Shown piece after piece: positions 25,599 through 32,857 of a stretch of DNA of 64,000 nt. The position numbers and the translations under genes are program-made. Position 1 is the stretch's first letter; each line of letters opens with the position of its first letter. The notes beneath the pieces are model-generated. The model was not told the origin of the DNA and made no database searches. It saw nothing but the letters and a program-made list of their open reading frames with translations. Location: contig NZ_CP117439.1 of assembly GCF_030687575.1 (NCBI RefSeq), forward strand, positions 248,001 to 312,000. Direction: 5' to 3'. This stretch comes from Pseudomonas sp. FP2309. GTDB taxonomy: Bacteria > Pseudomonadota > Gammaproteobacteria > Pseudomonadales > Pseudomonadaceae.

Positions 25599-26840
25599 TT
25601 AAATCCAGGAATGGCGAGCCGGCAACGTGCCGTTCAAGCGATAGGCGCCGATGGCGTGATACTTCCAGCGCACGGGATCGTGCAGGGTGTGCACCCGCGC
25701 GTTGCGCCAGTGACGGTCGAGGTTGAACTGCGCGAGCGTGGCCCGGCTGCCGGCCAGTTCGAAGAGTTTTTCGCTGACCTGCAGCGACACCTCGGTGGTG
25801 AGCACCTTGGCCTCGGCCACCGCAATGGAGGCGCGGGCGGCCGATTGCGCGGTGATCGGTGCGGCGCTGACCTGGTCCAGTACCTGGCCGGCCTTGCGCA
25901 GCAGGGCTTCGGCGGCGTGCAGTTCGATCTTCAGCTTGCCGATGTCGGCGATCACATACAGGTCATCGCTGGCGCGCTCGACCTTGGCGTCGATCCACGG
26001 GCGTGAGCGTTCACGCACAAAGGCGATGGTGTCATCGAGGGCGCCACGGGCGATGCCGGCGTCGATGGCAGCCTGGATCAACTGCGAAACGGCGCCCTGG
26101 ATGTTCGGGCTTTGGCTGATGCGCCAATTGTCGACCACCTGTTCGGCGTCCACCGGCACTTGGTCCAGCAGCACCGTGCCACTGGCGGTGGTGCGCTGGC
26201 CAAAGCCCGACCAGTCATCCACGATGCGCAGCCCTGGGCTGCCACGGCGTACGAACGCCATGACCTGCTGGCCGTCATCGTTGAGTGCTTTGATCGCCAC
26301 CCAATGGGCAAACAGCGCGCCGGTGGAGTAGAACTTCTGGCCGCTGACCACGTAGCCGTCGCCCTGGGCGGTCAGGCGCGCCTTGAGCTCCAGGGTGTTT
26401 TGGGTGCCGCGCTCCGGGCCGCCGTTACCGATGCGCCAACCGTCGAGCACGCTCTGAAACAGCTGCTTTTTCTGGCGCTCGGTAGCGGTGCCCTGCAACA
26501 GGTGCAGGATGCCGAAGTGGTTCTGCGGAATCTGCCCGAGGGCCGGGTCCGCCGCGCTGATGATCGCGAATACGTCGGCCAGGGTTACGAACGAAACCTG
26601 TGGGCCGCCGTACTCGCGGGGAATGGAAATACTGCCCAGCCCGCTACGGGTGAACTGCTCGATCTGCGCCCACGGCAATGTGCGGTGCTGATCGCGCCTG
26701 GCGGCCTGCAGGCGCGCAGCCTGCGCCAGCGCGTGGGCGGCTTCGAGTGCCTCTGCATCGTTGCGCAGCACGATGGCCGGCAACAGCAGGGGGGCGACAT
26801 CCAGATCACTCTGGGGGGGTGTTAGAGCCAAGTTAGACAT
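25599..26840 (-). CDS. SfnB-family sulfur-acquisition oxidoreductase, copy 1
   Basis: A 413-residue acyl-CoA-dehydrogenase-fold flavoprotein and the first gene of a minus-strand run (this gene, its paralogue, the DszA-like enzyme, metQNI). ADPALGQIPQNHFGILHLL, WSGFGQRTTASGTVLLDQVPV and the C-terminal HTLHDPVRWKYHAIGAYRL fit SfnB. The start has AAGGAGCGGCGCTG before it. The 24-base gap to the paralogue suggests one mRNA. SfnB proteins are induced in sulfur limitation and are thought to oxidise organosulfur compounds. Confidence 0.85.
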   Translation of the reverse strand: MSNLALTPPQSDLDVAPLLLPAIVLRNDAEALEAAHALAQAARLQAARRDQHRTLPWAQIEQFTRSGLGSISIPREYGGPQVSFVTLADVFAIISAADPALGQIPQNHFGILHLLQGTATERQKKQLFQSVLDGWRIGNGGPERGTQNTLELKARLTAQGDGYVVSGQKFYSTGALFAHWVAIKALNDDGQQVMAFVRRGSPGLRIVDDWSGFGQRTTASGTVLLDQVPVDAEQVVDNWRISQSPNIQGAVSQLIQAAIDAGIARGALDDTIAFVRERSRPWIDAKVERASDDLYVIADIGKLKIELHAAEALLRKAGQVLDQVSAAPITAQSAARASIAVAEAKVLTTEVSLQVSEKLFELAGSRATLAQFNLDRHWRNARVHTLHDPVRWKYHAIGAYRLNGTLPARHSWI

Positions 26841-26959
26841 CAGCGCCGCTCCTTGGCTGCACGTAATGCCCTGGCGTTATGCACCGGGGTAATCCTGACC
26901 ATACCGACCTCGCATTCAATGAAATAAAAACAAAAATTCAGAGATGTCCGGTGGTCCGG

Positions 26960-27016
26960 TGCATATACCCTAAGCTTGTTAAATATTTAAATAAACTAAC
27001 TTTTAGGAATATGCAT
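26960..27016 (-). promoter_or_regulatory. AT-rich region upstream of the SfnB operon, possible CysB site
   Basis: Read on the minus strand this block runs ATTCCTAAAAG, TTAGTTTATTTAAATATTTAAC and CTTAGGG. It is the only strongly AT-rich part of the 186-base gap and resembles the blocks before oscA, tauA and the hydrolase gene. No clear -35/-10 pair. Function inferred. Confidence 0.35.
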
Positions 27017-27026
27017 AGAAGGGCAG

Positions 27027-27803
27027 TCATCCCGGTTCGCAGGGTGAGCCGATGGGGCGGGGCTGGTAGATGAGAGCGGCCGTGCCGGGGTAGGCCGGCG
27101 CACACGCGGCAATGCGCAGCGTGCGCGCCGGTGCCCAGCGCGAGTTGTTGCCGACGCGATCCAGCACGCAGTACGTCACCTCTACGCGGCTGTCGTCACC
27201 GGCTTCGACAATCACCGTCGATGGCACCCAGACCTGCACCGCGAGGCCGACGGTGCCGGCCTGGATTTTTGGCAAGTCCATGCGCACGTCGCCCCAGCGC
27301 AAGGTGATGGCATCGCCGCTGGCCATATTCACGTAGGGCTCGATGGCCAGTGGAACGCCGCGCTGCACTTGGCGACTGTTGATGCCGTACCGGCGAATGG
27401 TCTCGGGCAGTCTCACAGGGGCGAGGTACTGGTTTTCATCGGTGTACAGCGGCGGGGTGTGCCCGCCTGGGCCGTTCGTCTTGATGTGTACCCTGGCCAC
27501 CGCTGAACACGCCGGGCCGTGGCCGATCTGCAGGATGTGGTAGTGAACCCGCGCCACGCCATCTTGTACAAAACTTTCGGGAACCCGCAGCTGGGTCGGC
27601 GTGCCGATTTTGCCTGCGCTCACCCGTCGCGAGGCGGCAAAGCAGTTGTTCCAGAACAGCTCGATCAGGTCGCCTTCCTCCATGCCGGGGTAGGGCGCGA
27701 TGTCCACCAGCAGCTGTGCGGCCGCCAGCGCTTTGATGCCATGTCGATTAGCCTGGGGCAGGGTTGGGGCGGTGAGCATTGCCCCGGTTGCAGTGCGCGT
27801 CAT
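27027..27803 (-). CDS. Hypothetical protein with two related beta-rich repeats
   Basis: A 258-residue protein of unknown function with no signal peptide or membrane segment. Two halves appear related: IAPYPGMEEGDLIELFWNN...VPESFVQ...VHYHILQIG (~34-110) and IEPYVNMASGDAITLRWGD...VPSTVIV...VTYCVLDRVGN (~150-235). Both read PY-x-x-M-x-x-GD-x-I-x-L-x-W, then VP, then an alternating beta pattern, suggesting tandem beta-sandwich modules. The start has AGGAGATGACAT before it. It stands alone between two sulfur gene groups. Confidence 0.75.
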   Translation of the reverse strand: MTRTATGAMLTAPTLPQANRHGIKALAAAQLLVDIAPYPGMEEGDLIELFWNNCFAASRRVSAGKIGTPTQLRVPESFVQDGVARVHYHILQIGHGPACSAVARVHIKTNGPGGHTPPLYTDENQYLAPVRLPETIRRYGINSRQVQRGVPLAIEPYVNMASGDAITLRWGDVRMDLPKIQAGTVGLAVQVWVPSTVIVEAGDDSRVEVTYCVLDRVGNNSRWAPARTLRIAACAPAYPGTAALIYQPRPIGSPCEPG

Positions 27804-28055
27804 ATGTCATCTCCTAGATGCAGCCAGCAGCCATCGTTCCGGCCCATTGGCGCGGATGCGCAGGGGGGCTGAAAGGAACGATTCAGTGAGTAGCCGGGAT
27901 AGGATCCAATCCTCTGGGCCTTAGATAAGAGGGTTGGTCAGGCAGCGTCAATGGCGGCAAAAGGCTAAACGGCGGCTATGGGGATATTCAGAAGGGTCTG
28001 ACGGGGAGGGGTCTTTTCAGGGGTGGACGGCAGGGCGTCTTGCCCACCTGCGGCG

Positions 28056-28081
28056 GCCCCGCAGTCGCCTACCTGCGGGGC
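28056..28081. repeat. Inverted repeat downstream of tcyN
   Basis: GCCCCGCAG (28056-28064) and CTGCGGGGC (28073-28081) are exact reverse complements with an 8-base loop, seven bases after the tcyN stop. No T tract follows on the minus strand, so termination is possible but weak. The rest of 27804-28087 shows nothing I can assign. Confidence 0.6.
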
Positions 28082-28087
28082 TGCTGC

Positions 28088-28834
28088 TCAATGTGCCAGA
28101 AACTTGCTCAGGAACTGTCGGGTGCGTTCTTCCCTGGGGTTGGCGAACAAGGCCTTGGCTTCGCCCTGTTCGACGATCACGCCCTTGTCGAAAAAGATCA
28201 CCCGGTTGGCCACATCCCGGGCAAAGCTCATTTCGTGGGTGACGATGACCATGGTGCGGTTTTCTTCAGCCAGGCTACGGATGGTCGCCAGCACTTCGCC
28301 GACCAGCTCCGGGTCCAGTGCCGAGGTGGGTTCGTCGAACAGAATCACCTCCGGCTCCATCGCCAGCGCCCTTGCAATCGCCACGCGCTGTTGCTGCCCA
28401 CCGGAGAGGCGCCGGGGGTAAGCGTCTTCCTTGCCCGCCAGGCCGACCCTGGCCAGCAGCTTGCGTCCCAGGGCGATAGCGTCTTCGCGCGGCATCTTCT
28501 TGACCACGGTGGGCCCTTCGATGACGTTTTCCAGCGCCGTGCGGTGTGGAAACAGGTTGAAGTTCTGGAACACAAAGCCCACATGCTGGCGCAAGCGCCG
28601 CACCAGGCCTTGTTGCTGATTGAGCGGGCGGCTGCCGTCGATCTGGATGTCACCCACCTGGATGCGGCCGCTGGTGGGTTCTTCAAGGAAGTTCAAGCAG
28701 CGCAGGAAGGTGGTCTTGCCGGAACCGCTGGGGCCGATGATGGCGACGACTTCGCCTTCCTTGACCTCAAGGTCGATGCCGTTGAGCACCACCTGACCGT
28801 TGAATTGTTTGGTCAGTTTTTCAACCACGATCAT
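28088..28834 (-). CDS. tcyN: Cystine ABC transporter ATPase TcyN
   Basis: A 248-residue polar-amino-acid-type ATPase: Walker [10 protein letters not shown] (~35-43), signature [15 protein letters not shown] (~141), Walker [15 protein letters not shown] (~161), switch His in THEMSFA. It shares an operon with the permease TcyL (three bases between them) and binding protein TcyJ and is beside a D-cysteine desulfhydrase gene, the context that identifies cystine transporters. Confidence 0.9.
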   Translation of the reverse strand: MIVVEKLTKQFNGQVVLNGIDLEVKEGEVVAIIGPSGSGKTTFLRCLNFLEEPTSGRIQVGDIQIDGSRPLNQQQGLVRRLRQHVGFVFQNFNLFPHRTALENVIEGPTVVKKMPREDAIALGRKLLARVGLAGKEDAYPRRLSGGQQQRVAIARALAMEPEVILFDEPTSALDPELVGEVLATIRSLAEENRTMVIVTHEMSFARDVANRVIFFDKGVIVEQGEAKALFANPREERTRQFLSKFLAH

Positions 28835-28837
28835 GCG

Positions 28838-29503
28838 TCAAGACTCCAGGTCATGCCGGTTGACCCGGTCTTCCAAACGATTTTGAAAATGCGCCAGGAT
28901 GCTCGCCAGTACCCAGTAGATCAGAGCAGCGGACAGATACATGGTGAAAATCTCGAACGTGCGCGCAGACACCAGTTGGGCCTGACGGAACAGCTCCGGG
29001 ACCTGGATGGTGGCGGCCAGCGCAGTGTCCTTGACCAGCGAAATAAAGCTGTTGCCCAAGGGCGGCAGGGCCGTGCGCATCGCCTGCGGCAGGATGGCCC
29101 GGCGCAGGGTCTGCGCGCGGGTCATGCCGATACTGGCGGCAGCTTCCCACTGGCCACGCTCGATGGAGGCGATGGCGGCCCGCAGGATTTCACAGGCGTA
29201 AGCGGCCATGTTCAGCGAAAAGCCGATCATGGCCGCCGGGATCGGATCCAGCTCGATGCCCACTTGCGGCAAGCCGTAGTAGATCAAAAACAGCTGTACC
29301 AGCAAGGGCGTGCCGCGAAAGAACGACACGTAGACGCGGGCGGTCCAGCTCAGCAGCTTGAAGTGCGACAGGCGCATCAAGGCCAGGCCGAAGCCCAGCA
29401 GCAAGCCGAAGAACATCCCGCCAAGGCTAAGAATCACCGTGTAGTACGCGCCCTTGAGCAGAAAGGGCGCGGAGTCCAGCGCGAGTTGGAGACTTGCCTC
29501 CAT
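28838..29503 (-). CDS. tcyL: Cystine ABC transporter permease TcyL
   Basis: A 221-residue permease of the His/Glu/Gln type with about five membrane segments and the docking loop QWEAAASIGMTRAQTLRRAILPQ split around residue 130-150. FFRGTPLLVQLFLIYYGLPQ near residue 60 is the usual family motif. The start overlaps the tcyJ stop by one base, so it is translated with the binding protein. Confidence 0.9.
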   Translation of the reverse strand: MEASLQLALDSAPFLLKGAYYTVILSLGGMFFGLLLGFGLALMRLSHFKLLSWTARVYVSFFRGTPLLVQLFLIYYGLPQVGIELDPIPAAMIGFSLNMAAYACEILRAAIASIERGQWEAAASIGMTRAQTLRRAILPQAMRTALPPLGNSFISLVKDTALAATIQVPELFRQAQLVSARTFEIFTMYLSAALIYWVLASILAHFQNRLEDRVNRHDLES

Positions 29504-30297
29504 TATTGAGTGACGTCAGCGTTGAAGTACTTCTCGGACAGCTTCTTCAAGGTGCCGTCGGCGCGCAGCTTGTCGAGGGCCTTGTTTACAGCATCCAGCA
29601 GTTCTGGCTCGCCTTTGCGCAGGGCGATACCCGCTTCCTGGCGGGAAAAGGCGTCGCCGGCAGCGGCGGTGTCCGGGGCTTTCTTGGCGTATTCCAGGGC
29701 GGCCAGGCGGTCGATCAGGATGGCGTCGATACGGCCGACTTTCAGGTCCTGGAATTTGGTCGGGTCGTCGTTGTAGGTCTTGATGATGGCTTTAGGCTGG
29801 TTGTCCTTGAGCCATTGTTCGTAGTTGGTGCCAAGGCCTACGCCGACTTTTTTGCCGGCCAGGTCGTCGGCGGTCTTGATAGTGTCGACGTTCTTTTTCA
29901 GGACCAGCGCCTGGATACCGGAAACGGTATAGGGCTTGGAAAAGTCGTACTTCTTCTTGCGCTCTTCAGAGATGGTCACTTGGTTGACCACCGCGTCCAA
30001 ACGCTTGGACTCCAGGGCGGCAAGGATGCCATCCCATGGCGTGGCCTGCAGCTTGACCTTCACGCCCAGCTCTTTGGCCAGGGCTTCGGACAGCTCGACT
30101 TCGAAACCGCTGAGCTTGCCGCTTTCATCGACAAAGCTGAAGGGCGGGTAAGTGCCTTCCAGGCCGATCTTGATCTCGCCGGCTTTCTTGATGTTGCCCA
30201 GTTGCTCGCCGGCAACCGCCTGGCCCAGCAGCCCGGCGCCGAGCGCCAGACCCAAGGTGCCGACCAGCAAGGTGCGACGCAATACAGAAATAGTCAT
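29503..30297 (-). CDS. tcyJ: Cystine-binding periplasmic protein TcyJ
   Basis: A 264-residue binding protein with a signal peptide (1-29, ending AVA). GLEGTYPPFSFVDESGKLSG is the standard start of polar amino-acid binding proteins, and FEVELSEALAKELGVKVKL follows; Lys-rich EERKKKYDFSKPY is typical of the cystine (FliY/TcyJ) group. It is the first gene of tcyJLN, 175 bases after dcyD on the same strand. Confidence 0.92.
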   Translation of the reverse strand: MTISVLRRTLLVGTLGLALGAGLLGQAVAGEQLGNIKKAGEIKIGLEGTYPPFSFVDESGKLSGFEVELSEALAKELGVKVKLQATPWDGILAALESKRLDAVVNQVTISEERKKKYDFSKPYTVSGIQALVLKKNVDTIKTADDLAGKKVGVGLGTNYEQWLKDNQPKAIIKTYNDDPTKFQDLKVGRIDAILIDRLAALEYAKKAPDTAAAGDAFSRQEAGIALRKGEPELLDAVNKALDKLRADGTLKKLSEKYFNADVTQ

Positions 30298-30419
30298 GAA
30301 GAGCCCCTGTGTTTTTTATGGTGAGCGAAGCAGGTGACGCAGTAGCCGTATCCTGCCTTAAAGCGCGAAGCGCGTCTTCGCCTTCGGCGCCATGATAAAG
30401 GCGGTTTTTAAGACTTGAA

Positions 30420-30460
30420 AATAATATAAAACAAAACTCTTATTCTTTTTTGAGCTATCT
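30420..30460 (-). promoter_or_regulatory. AT-rich region upstream of tcyJ
   Basis: On the minus strand this reads as AAAAAAGAATAAGAG followed by TTTTGTTTTATATTATTTTC. It is the AT-rich part of the 175-base gap between dcyD and tcyJ and contains the ATTCTTT/GAATAAG type sequence seen near other sulfur genes. Possible promoter and CysB site; no firm -35/-10 pair. Confidence 0.3.
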
Positions 30461-30472
30461 GCTGATGGAGTT

Positions 30473-31465
30473 TCAGAACACAGCGTCATAGGCAAACAAC
30501 GCTGGCGCCCCTCCGGTATGCAGGAAAATGATCGGCCCCTCTTCAAACCGCTGACGGCCGATGCCATCCAACAGGCCGGCCATGGCCTTGCCCGTGTAGA
30601 CCGGGTCCAGCAGCAGGCCTTCCTGGCTCGCCAATAGCTTGACCGCCGAAAGGGTACCGGCGTTCGGTTCGCCATAACGCGGGCCGAAATATTCGTCCCA
30701 CAGGATTACCTTGAAGGCGTCGGGGATATCCACGCCGAGCAACTCGGCGGTGCGTTCGGCCAGGCTCTGTACTTTGGGGAACTGCGCTTCTTCGGTGCGC
30801 GATACGGTAATGCCGATCACCGGCAGCTGCGGCAGCACTTCACTCAAGGCCAGGGCCAGGCCGCTGTGGGTTCCGGCACTGCCGGAGGCCAGTACGACGG
30901 CGGCGAATTCGATCCCGCTGTCTTCGATCTGTGCGGCCAGCTCCAGGCCGGCGCGCACATAACCCAGAGCGCCGAGGGCGTTGGAGCCGCCGATGGGCAC
31001 CAGGTACGGCTTCTTGCCGTTGCTGCGCAGGCGGTCGGCAAGGGCGTTGAGCTGGTCGTCGACGTTGTCGAGGTTTTCGACCAACTCCACTTTGGCGTCG
31101 AACAACTCCAGCAGCAGGCGGTTGCCGTTGGCCAGGTAGTTGGGGTCTTCGGTGCCGGTGGGGTTTTCCAGCAGGGCGACGCAGCCCAGGCCGAGTTTGG
31201 CCGCCAGCGCGGCAGTCTGGCGTACGTGGTTGGACTGGATGGCGCCGGCAGTCACCAGCGTGTCGGCGCCTTGGGCGATGGCGTCGGCGGCCAGGTATTC
31301 GAGCTTGCGCAGCTTGTTGCCGCCCATGGCCAGGGGCGTGGTGTCGTCGCGCTTGACGTAAACGTCCCTGCCCAGCCAGGCCGACAGCCGTTCGAGTTTT
31401 TCCAGGGCAGTGGCGCCGCCCAGCAGTTCCAGACGGTTAAAGCGGTCGAGCTGTTGCTTGATCAT
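30473..31465 (-). CDS. dcyD: D-cysteine desulfhydrase
   Basis: A 330-residue PLP enzyme of the tryptophan-synthase-beta/ACC-deaminase group that turns D-cysteine into pyruvate, sulfide and ammonia. The PLP lysine is in [15 protein letters not shown] (~residue 51); [21 protein letters not shown] and [14 protein letters not shown] are cofactor and substrate motifs. Next to tcyJLN as in enteric bacteria, it supplies sulfide from imported D-cystine. It is divergent from the serine acetyltransferase gene. Confidence 0.9.
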   Translation of the reverse strand: MIKQQLDRFNRLELLGGATALEKLERLSAWLGRDVYVKRDDTTPLAMGGNKLRKLEYLAADAIAQGADTLVTAGAIQSNHVRQTAALAAKLGLGCVALLENPTGTEDPNYLANGNRLLLELFDAKVELVENLDNVDDQLNALADRLRSNGKKPYLVPIGGSNALGALGYVRAGLELAAQIEDSGIEFAAVVLASGSAGTHSGLALALSEVLPQLPVIGITVSRTEEAQFPKVQSLAERTAELLGVDIPDAFKVILWDEYFGPRYGEPNAGTLSAVKLLASQEGLLLDPVYTGKAMAGLLDGIGRQRFEEGPIIFLHTGGAPALFAYDAVF

Positions 31466-31631
31466 GGCTACGCACGGTGGCTAAGGGATGCAGGGACTAT
31501 AGGCAGGCACTTTTCATCGAGCAACCGTCAATCGCTTATGCCGGATGGTTCTGAGCATCGCACCATTGGTTCTTAAGGGCGGCCAGGGTGGATACCGTAA
31601 AGTGATGGCCATTTCGTCAGGAGTGAAGACC

Positions 31632-32558
31632 GTGAGTGAGCGTTCCAGTCATTGGCAATTACAGACCATCGTCAGCCAACTGCGCGGCGCCCGAGACCAG
31701 TGGCGAACCCGCAACGGTCGTTTGAGTGGCGAGCATGGCGGCCGTGAGTTGCCCTCGCGCGAGGCGGTGGCGCAGATTCTTGAAGCGCTGTGCGGTGCGC
31801 TGTTCCCGATGCGCCTGGGGCCGGCGGATCTGCGTGAAGAAAGTGAAGACTTCTACGTCGGCCACACCCTCGACGTGGCACTCAATGCCTTGCTGGCCCA
31901 GGCGCGCCTGGAACTGCGCTACGCCGCGCGCCAGGGCGCTCAGGATCACAGCCAGATCGATGCCCAAGCCATCCGCCTGATCCAGGATTTCGCCCTGGCC
32001 TTGCCGGCGTTGCGCAGCCTGTTGGACACCGACGTACTGGCGGCCTACCACGGTGATCCGGCCGCACGCAGCGTGGATGAAGTGCTGCTGTGCTACCCGG
32101 GGATTCTGGCGGTGATTCACCATCGCCTGGCCCACCATTTGTACCGCGCCGGCCTGCCGTTGCTGGCCAGGATCATTGCCGAAATCGCGCACTCGGCCAC
32201 CGGTATCGACATTCACCCCGGCGCGCAGATCGGCCCGAGTTTCTTTATCGACCACGGCACCGGCGTGGTGATCGGCGAAACCGCGATCATCGGTGAGCGG
32301 GTGCGCATCTATCAGGCGGTGACGTTGGGCGCCAAGCGTTTCCCGGCGGATGAGGATGGACAGTTGCAGAAAGGCCATCCGCGGCATCCGATCGTTGAGG
32401 ACGACGTGGTGATTTACGCCGGGGCGACGATTCTTGGGCGTATCACCATCGGCCAGGGCTCGACCATCGGCGGCAATGTGTGGCTGACCCGCAGCGTGCC
32501 GGCCGAGGCAAATATCACCCAGGCGAATTTGCAGCATGATGACGGGACACAGAAGTAA
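31632..32558 (+). CDS. epsC: Serine O-acetyltransferase (EpsC type)
   Basis: A 308-residue enzyme that acetylates L-serine, the first step of cysteine synthesis. The C-terminal left-handed beta helix shows HPGAQIGPSFFIDHGTGVVIGE, then GERVRIYQAVTLGAK and GATILGRITIGQGSTIGG. A long N-terminal helical region (~170 residues) sets it apart from the shorter CysE. GTG 31632 is chosen because AGGAG sits 8 bases before it; an ATG at 31605 would add nine residues. It is divergent from dcyD. Confidence 0.88.
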   Translation: MSERSSHWQLQTIVSQLRGARDQWRTRNGRLSGEHGGRELPSREAVAQILEALCGALFPMRLGPADLREESEDFYVGHTLDVALNALLAQARLELRYAARQGAQDHSQIDAQAIRLIQDFALALPALRSLLDTDVLAAYHGDPAARSVDEVLLCYPGILAVIHHRLAHHLYRAGLPLLARIIAEIAHSATGIDIHPGAQIGPSFFIDHGTGVVIGETAIIGERVRIYQAVTLGAKRFPADEDGQLQKGHPRHPIVEDDVVIYAGATILGRITIGQGSTIGGNVWLTRSVPAEANITQANLQHDDGTQK

Positions 32559-32572
32559 AGCACCGGCACAAA

Positions 32573-32608
32573 CTCCCTGCGGGAGGGCAAGCCCGCTCCT
32601 ACATTTGG
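32573..32608. repeat. Imperfect hairpin repeat after epsC
   Basis: CTGCGGGAGGGCAAGCCCGCTCCTACATT is a decayed copy of the TGTGGGAGGG-type palindrome. Positioned 15 bases after the stop of epsC it may act as its terminator, though no T tract is present. Confidence 0.5.
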
Positions 32609-32735
32609 TCGTATTCCAGATTTACTCGGCAATCGCTGAACGATTGTTCTCCGCCACCCGTCATACAAACCCTTGAGCTGGCGTAGGAATTGTCTGCCGC
32701 TCAGCCCTGGGATTAGTCCAAAACCGCCGGTTCAT

Positions 32736-32765
32736 GTTTAACTTGAATGCTCGTTCAAGTTAAAC
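32736..32765. promoter_or_regulatory. Perfect inverted repeat before betT, likely repressor operator
   Basis: GTTTAACTTGAA (32736-32747) and TTCAAGTTAAAC (32754-32765) are exact reverse complements with a 6-base centre, TGCTCG. The size and symmetry fit a TetR-type operator. BetI, the TetR-family choline-responsive repressor of bet genes, is the natural candidate, but no betI gene is in the window. The other bases of 32559-32857 show only the decayed hairpin at 32573 and an unused AGGAGG at 32792. Confidence 0.6.
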
Positions 32766-32857
32766 CCGGTGGTTCGCTGCCCGCTCACAACAGGAGGCTT
32801 ACCTTTGCTGAGTCCGTTATTTACAGCCACATGCTTCAACGCCGAGGTGCATCGTTC

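Noticed and set aside
26855..26885. Possible sigma-54 promoter for the SfnB operon (GGGCATTACGTGCA on the minus strand)
   Set aside because: The GG-to-GC spacing is nine bases, one short of the required ten, and flanking bases do not match.
28040..29509. Plus-strand open frame of 489 codons opposite tcyN and tcyL
   Set aside because: Antisense to two certain ABC-transporter genes; Gln/His-rich low-complexity translation.
32790..32857. Earlier start for betT using the AGGAGG at 32792
   Set aside because: No in-frame ATG, GTG or TTG lies at a suitable distance from it; the ATG at 32858 has its own GAGGTG.
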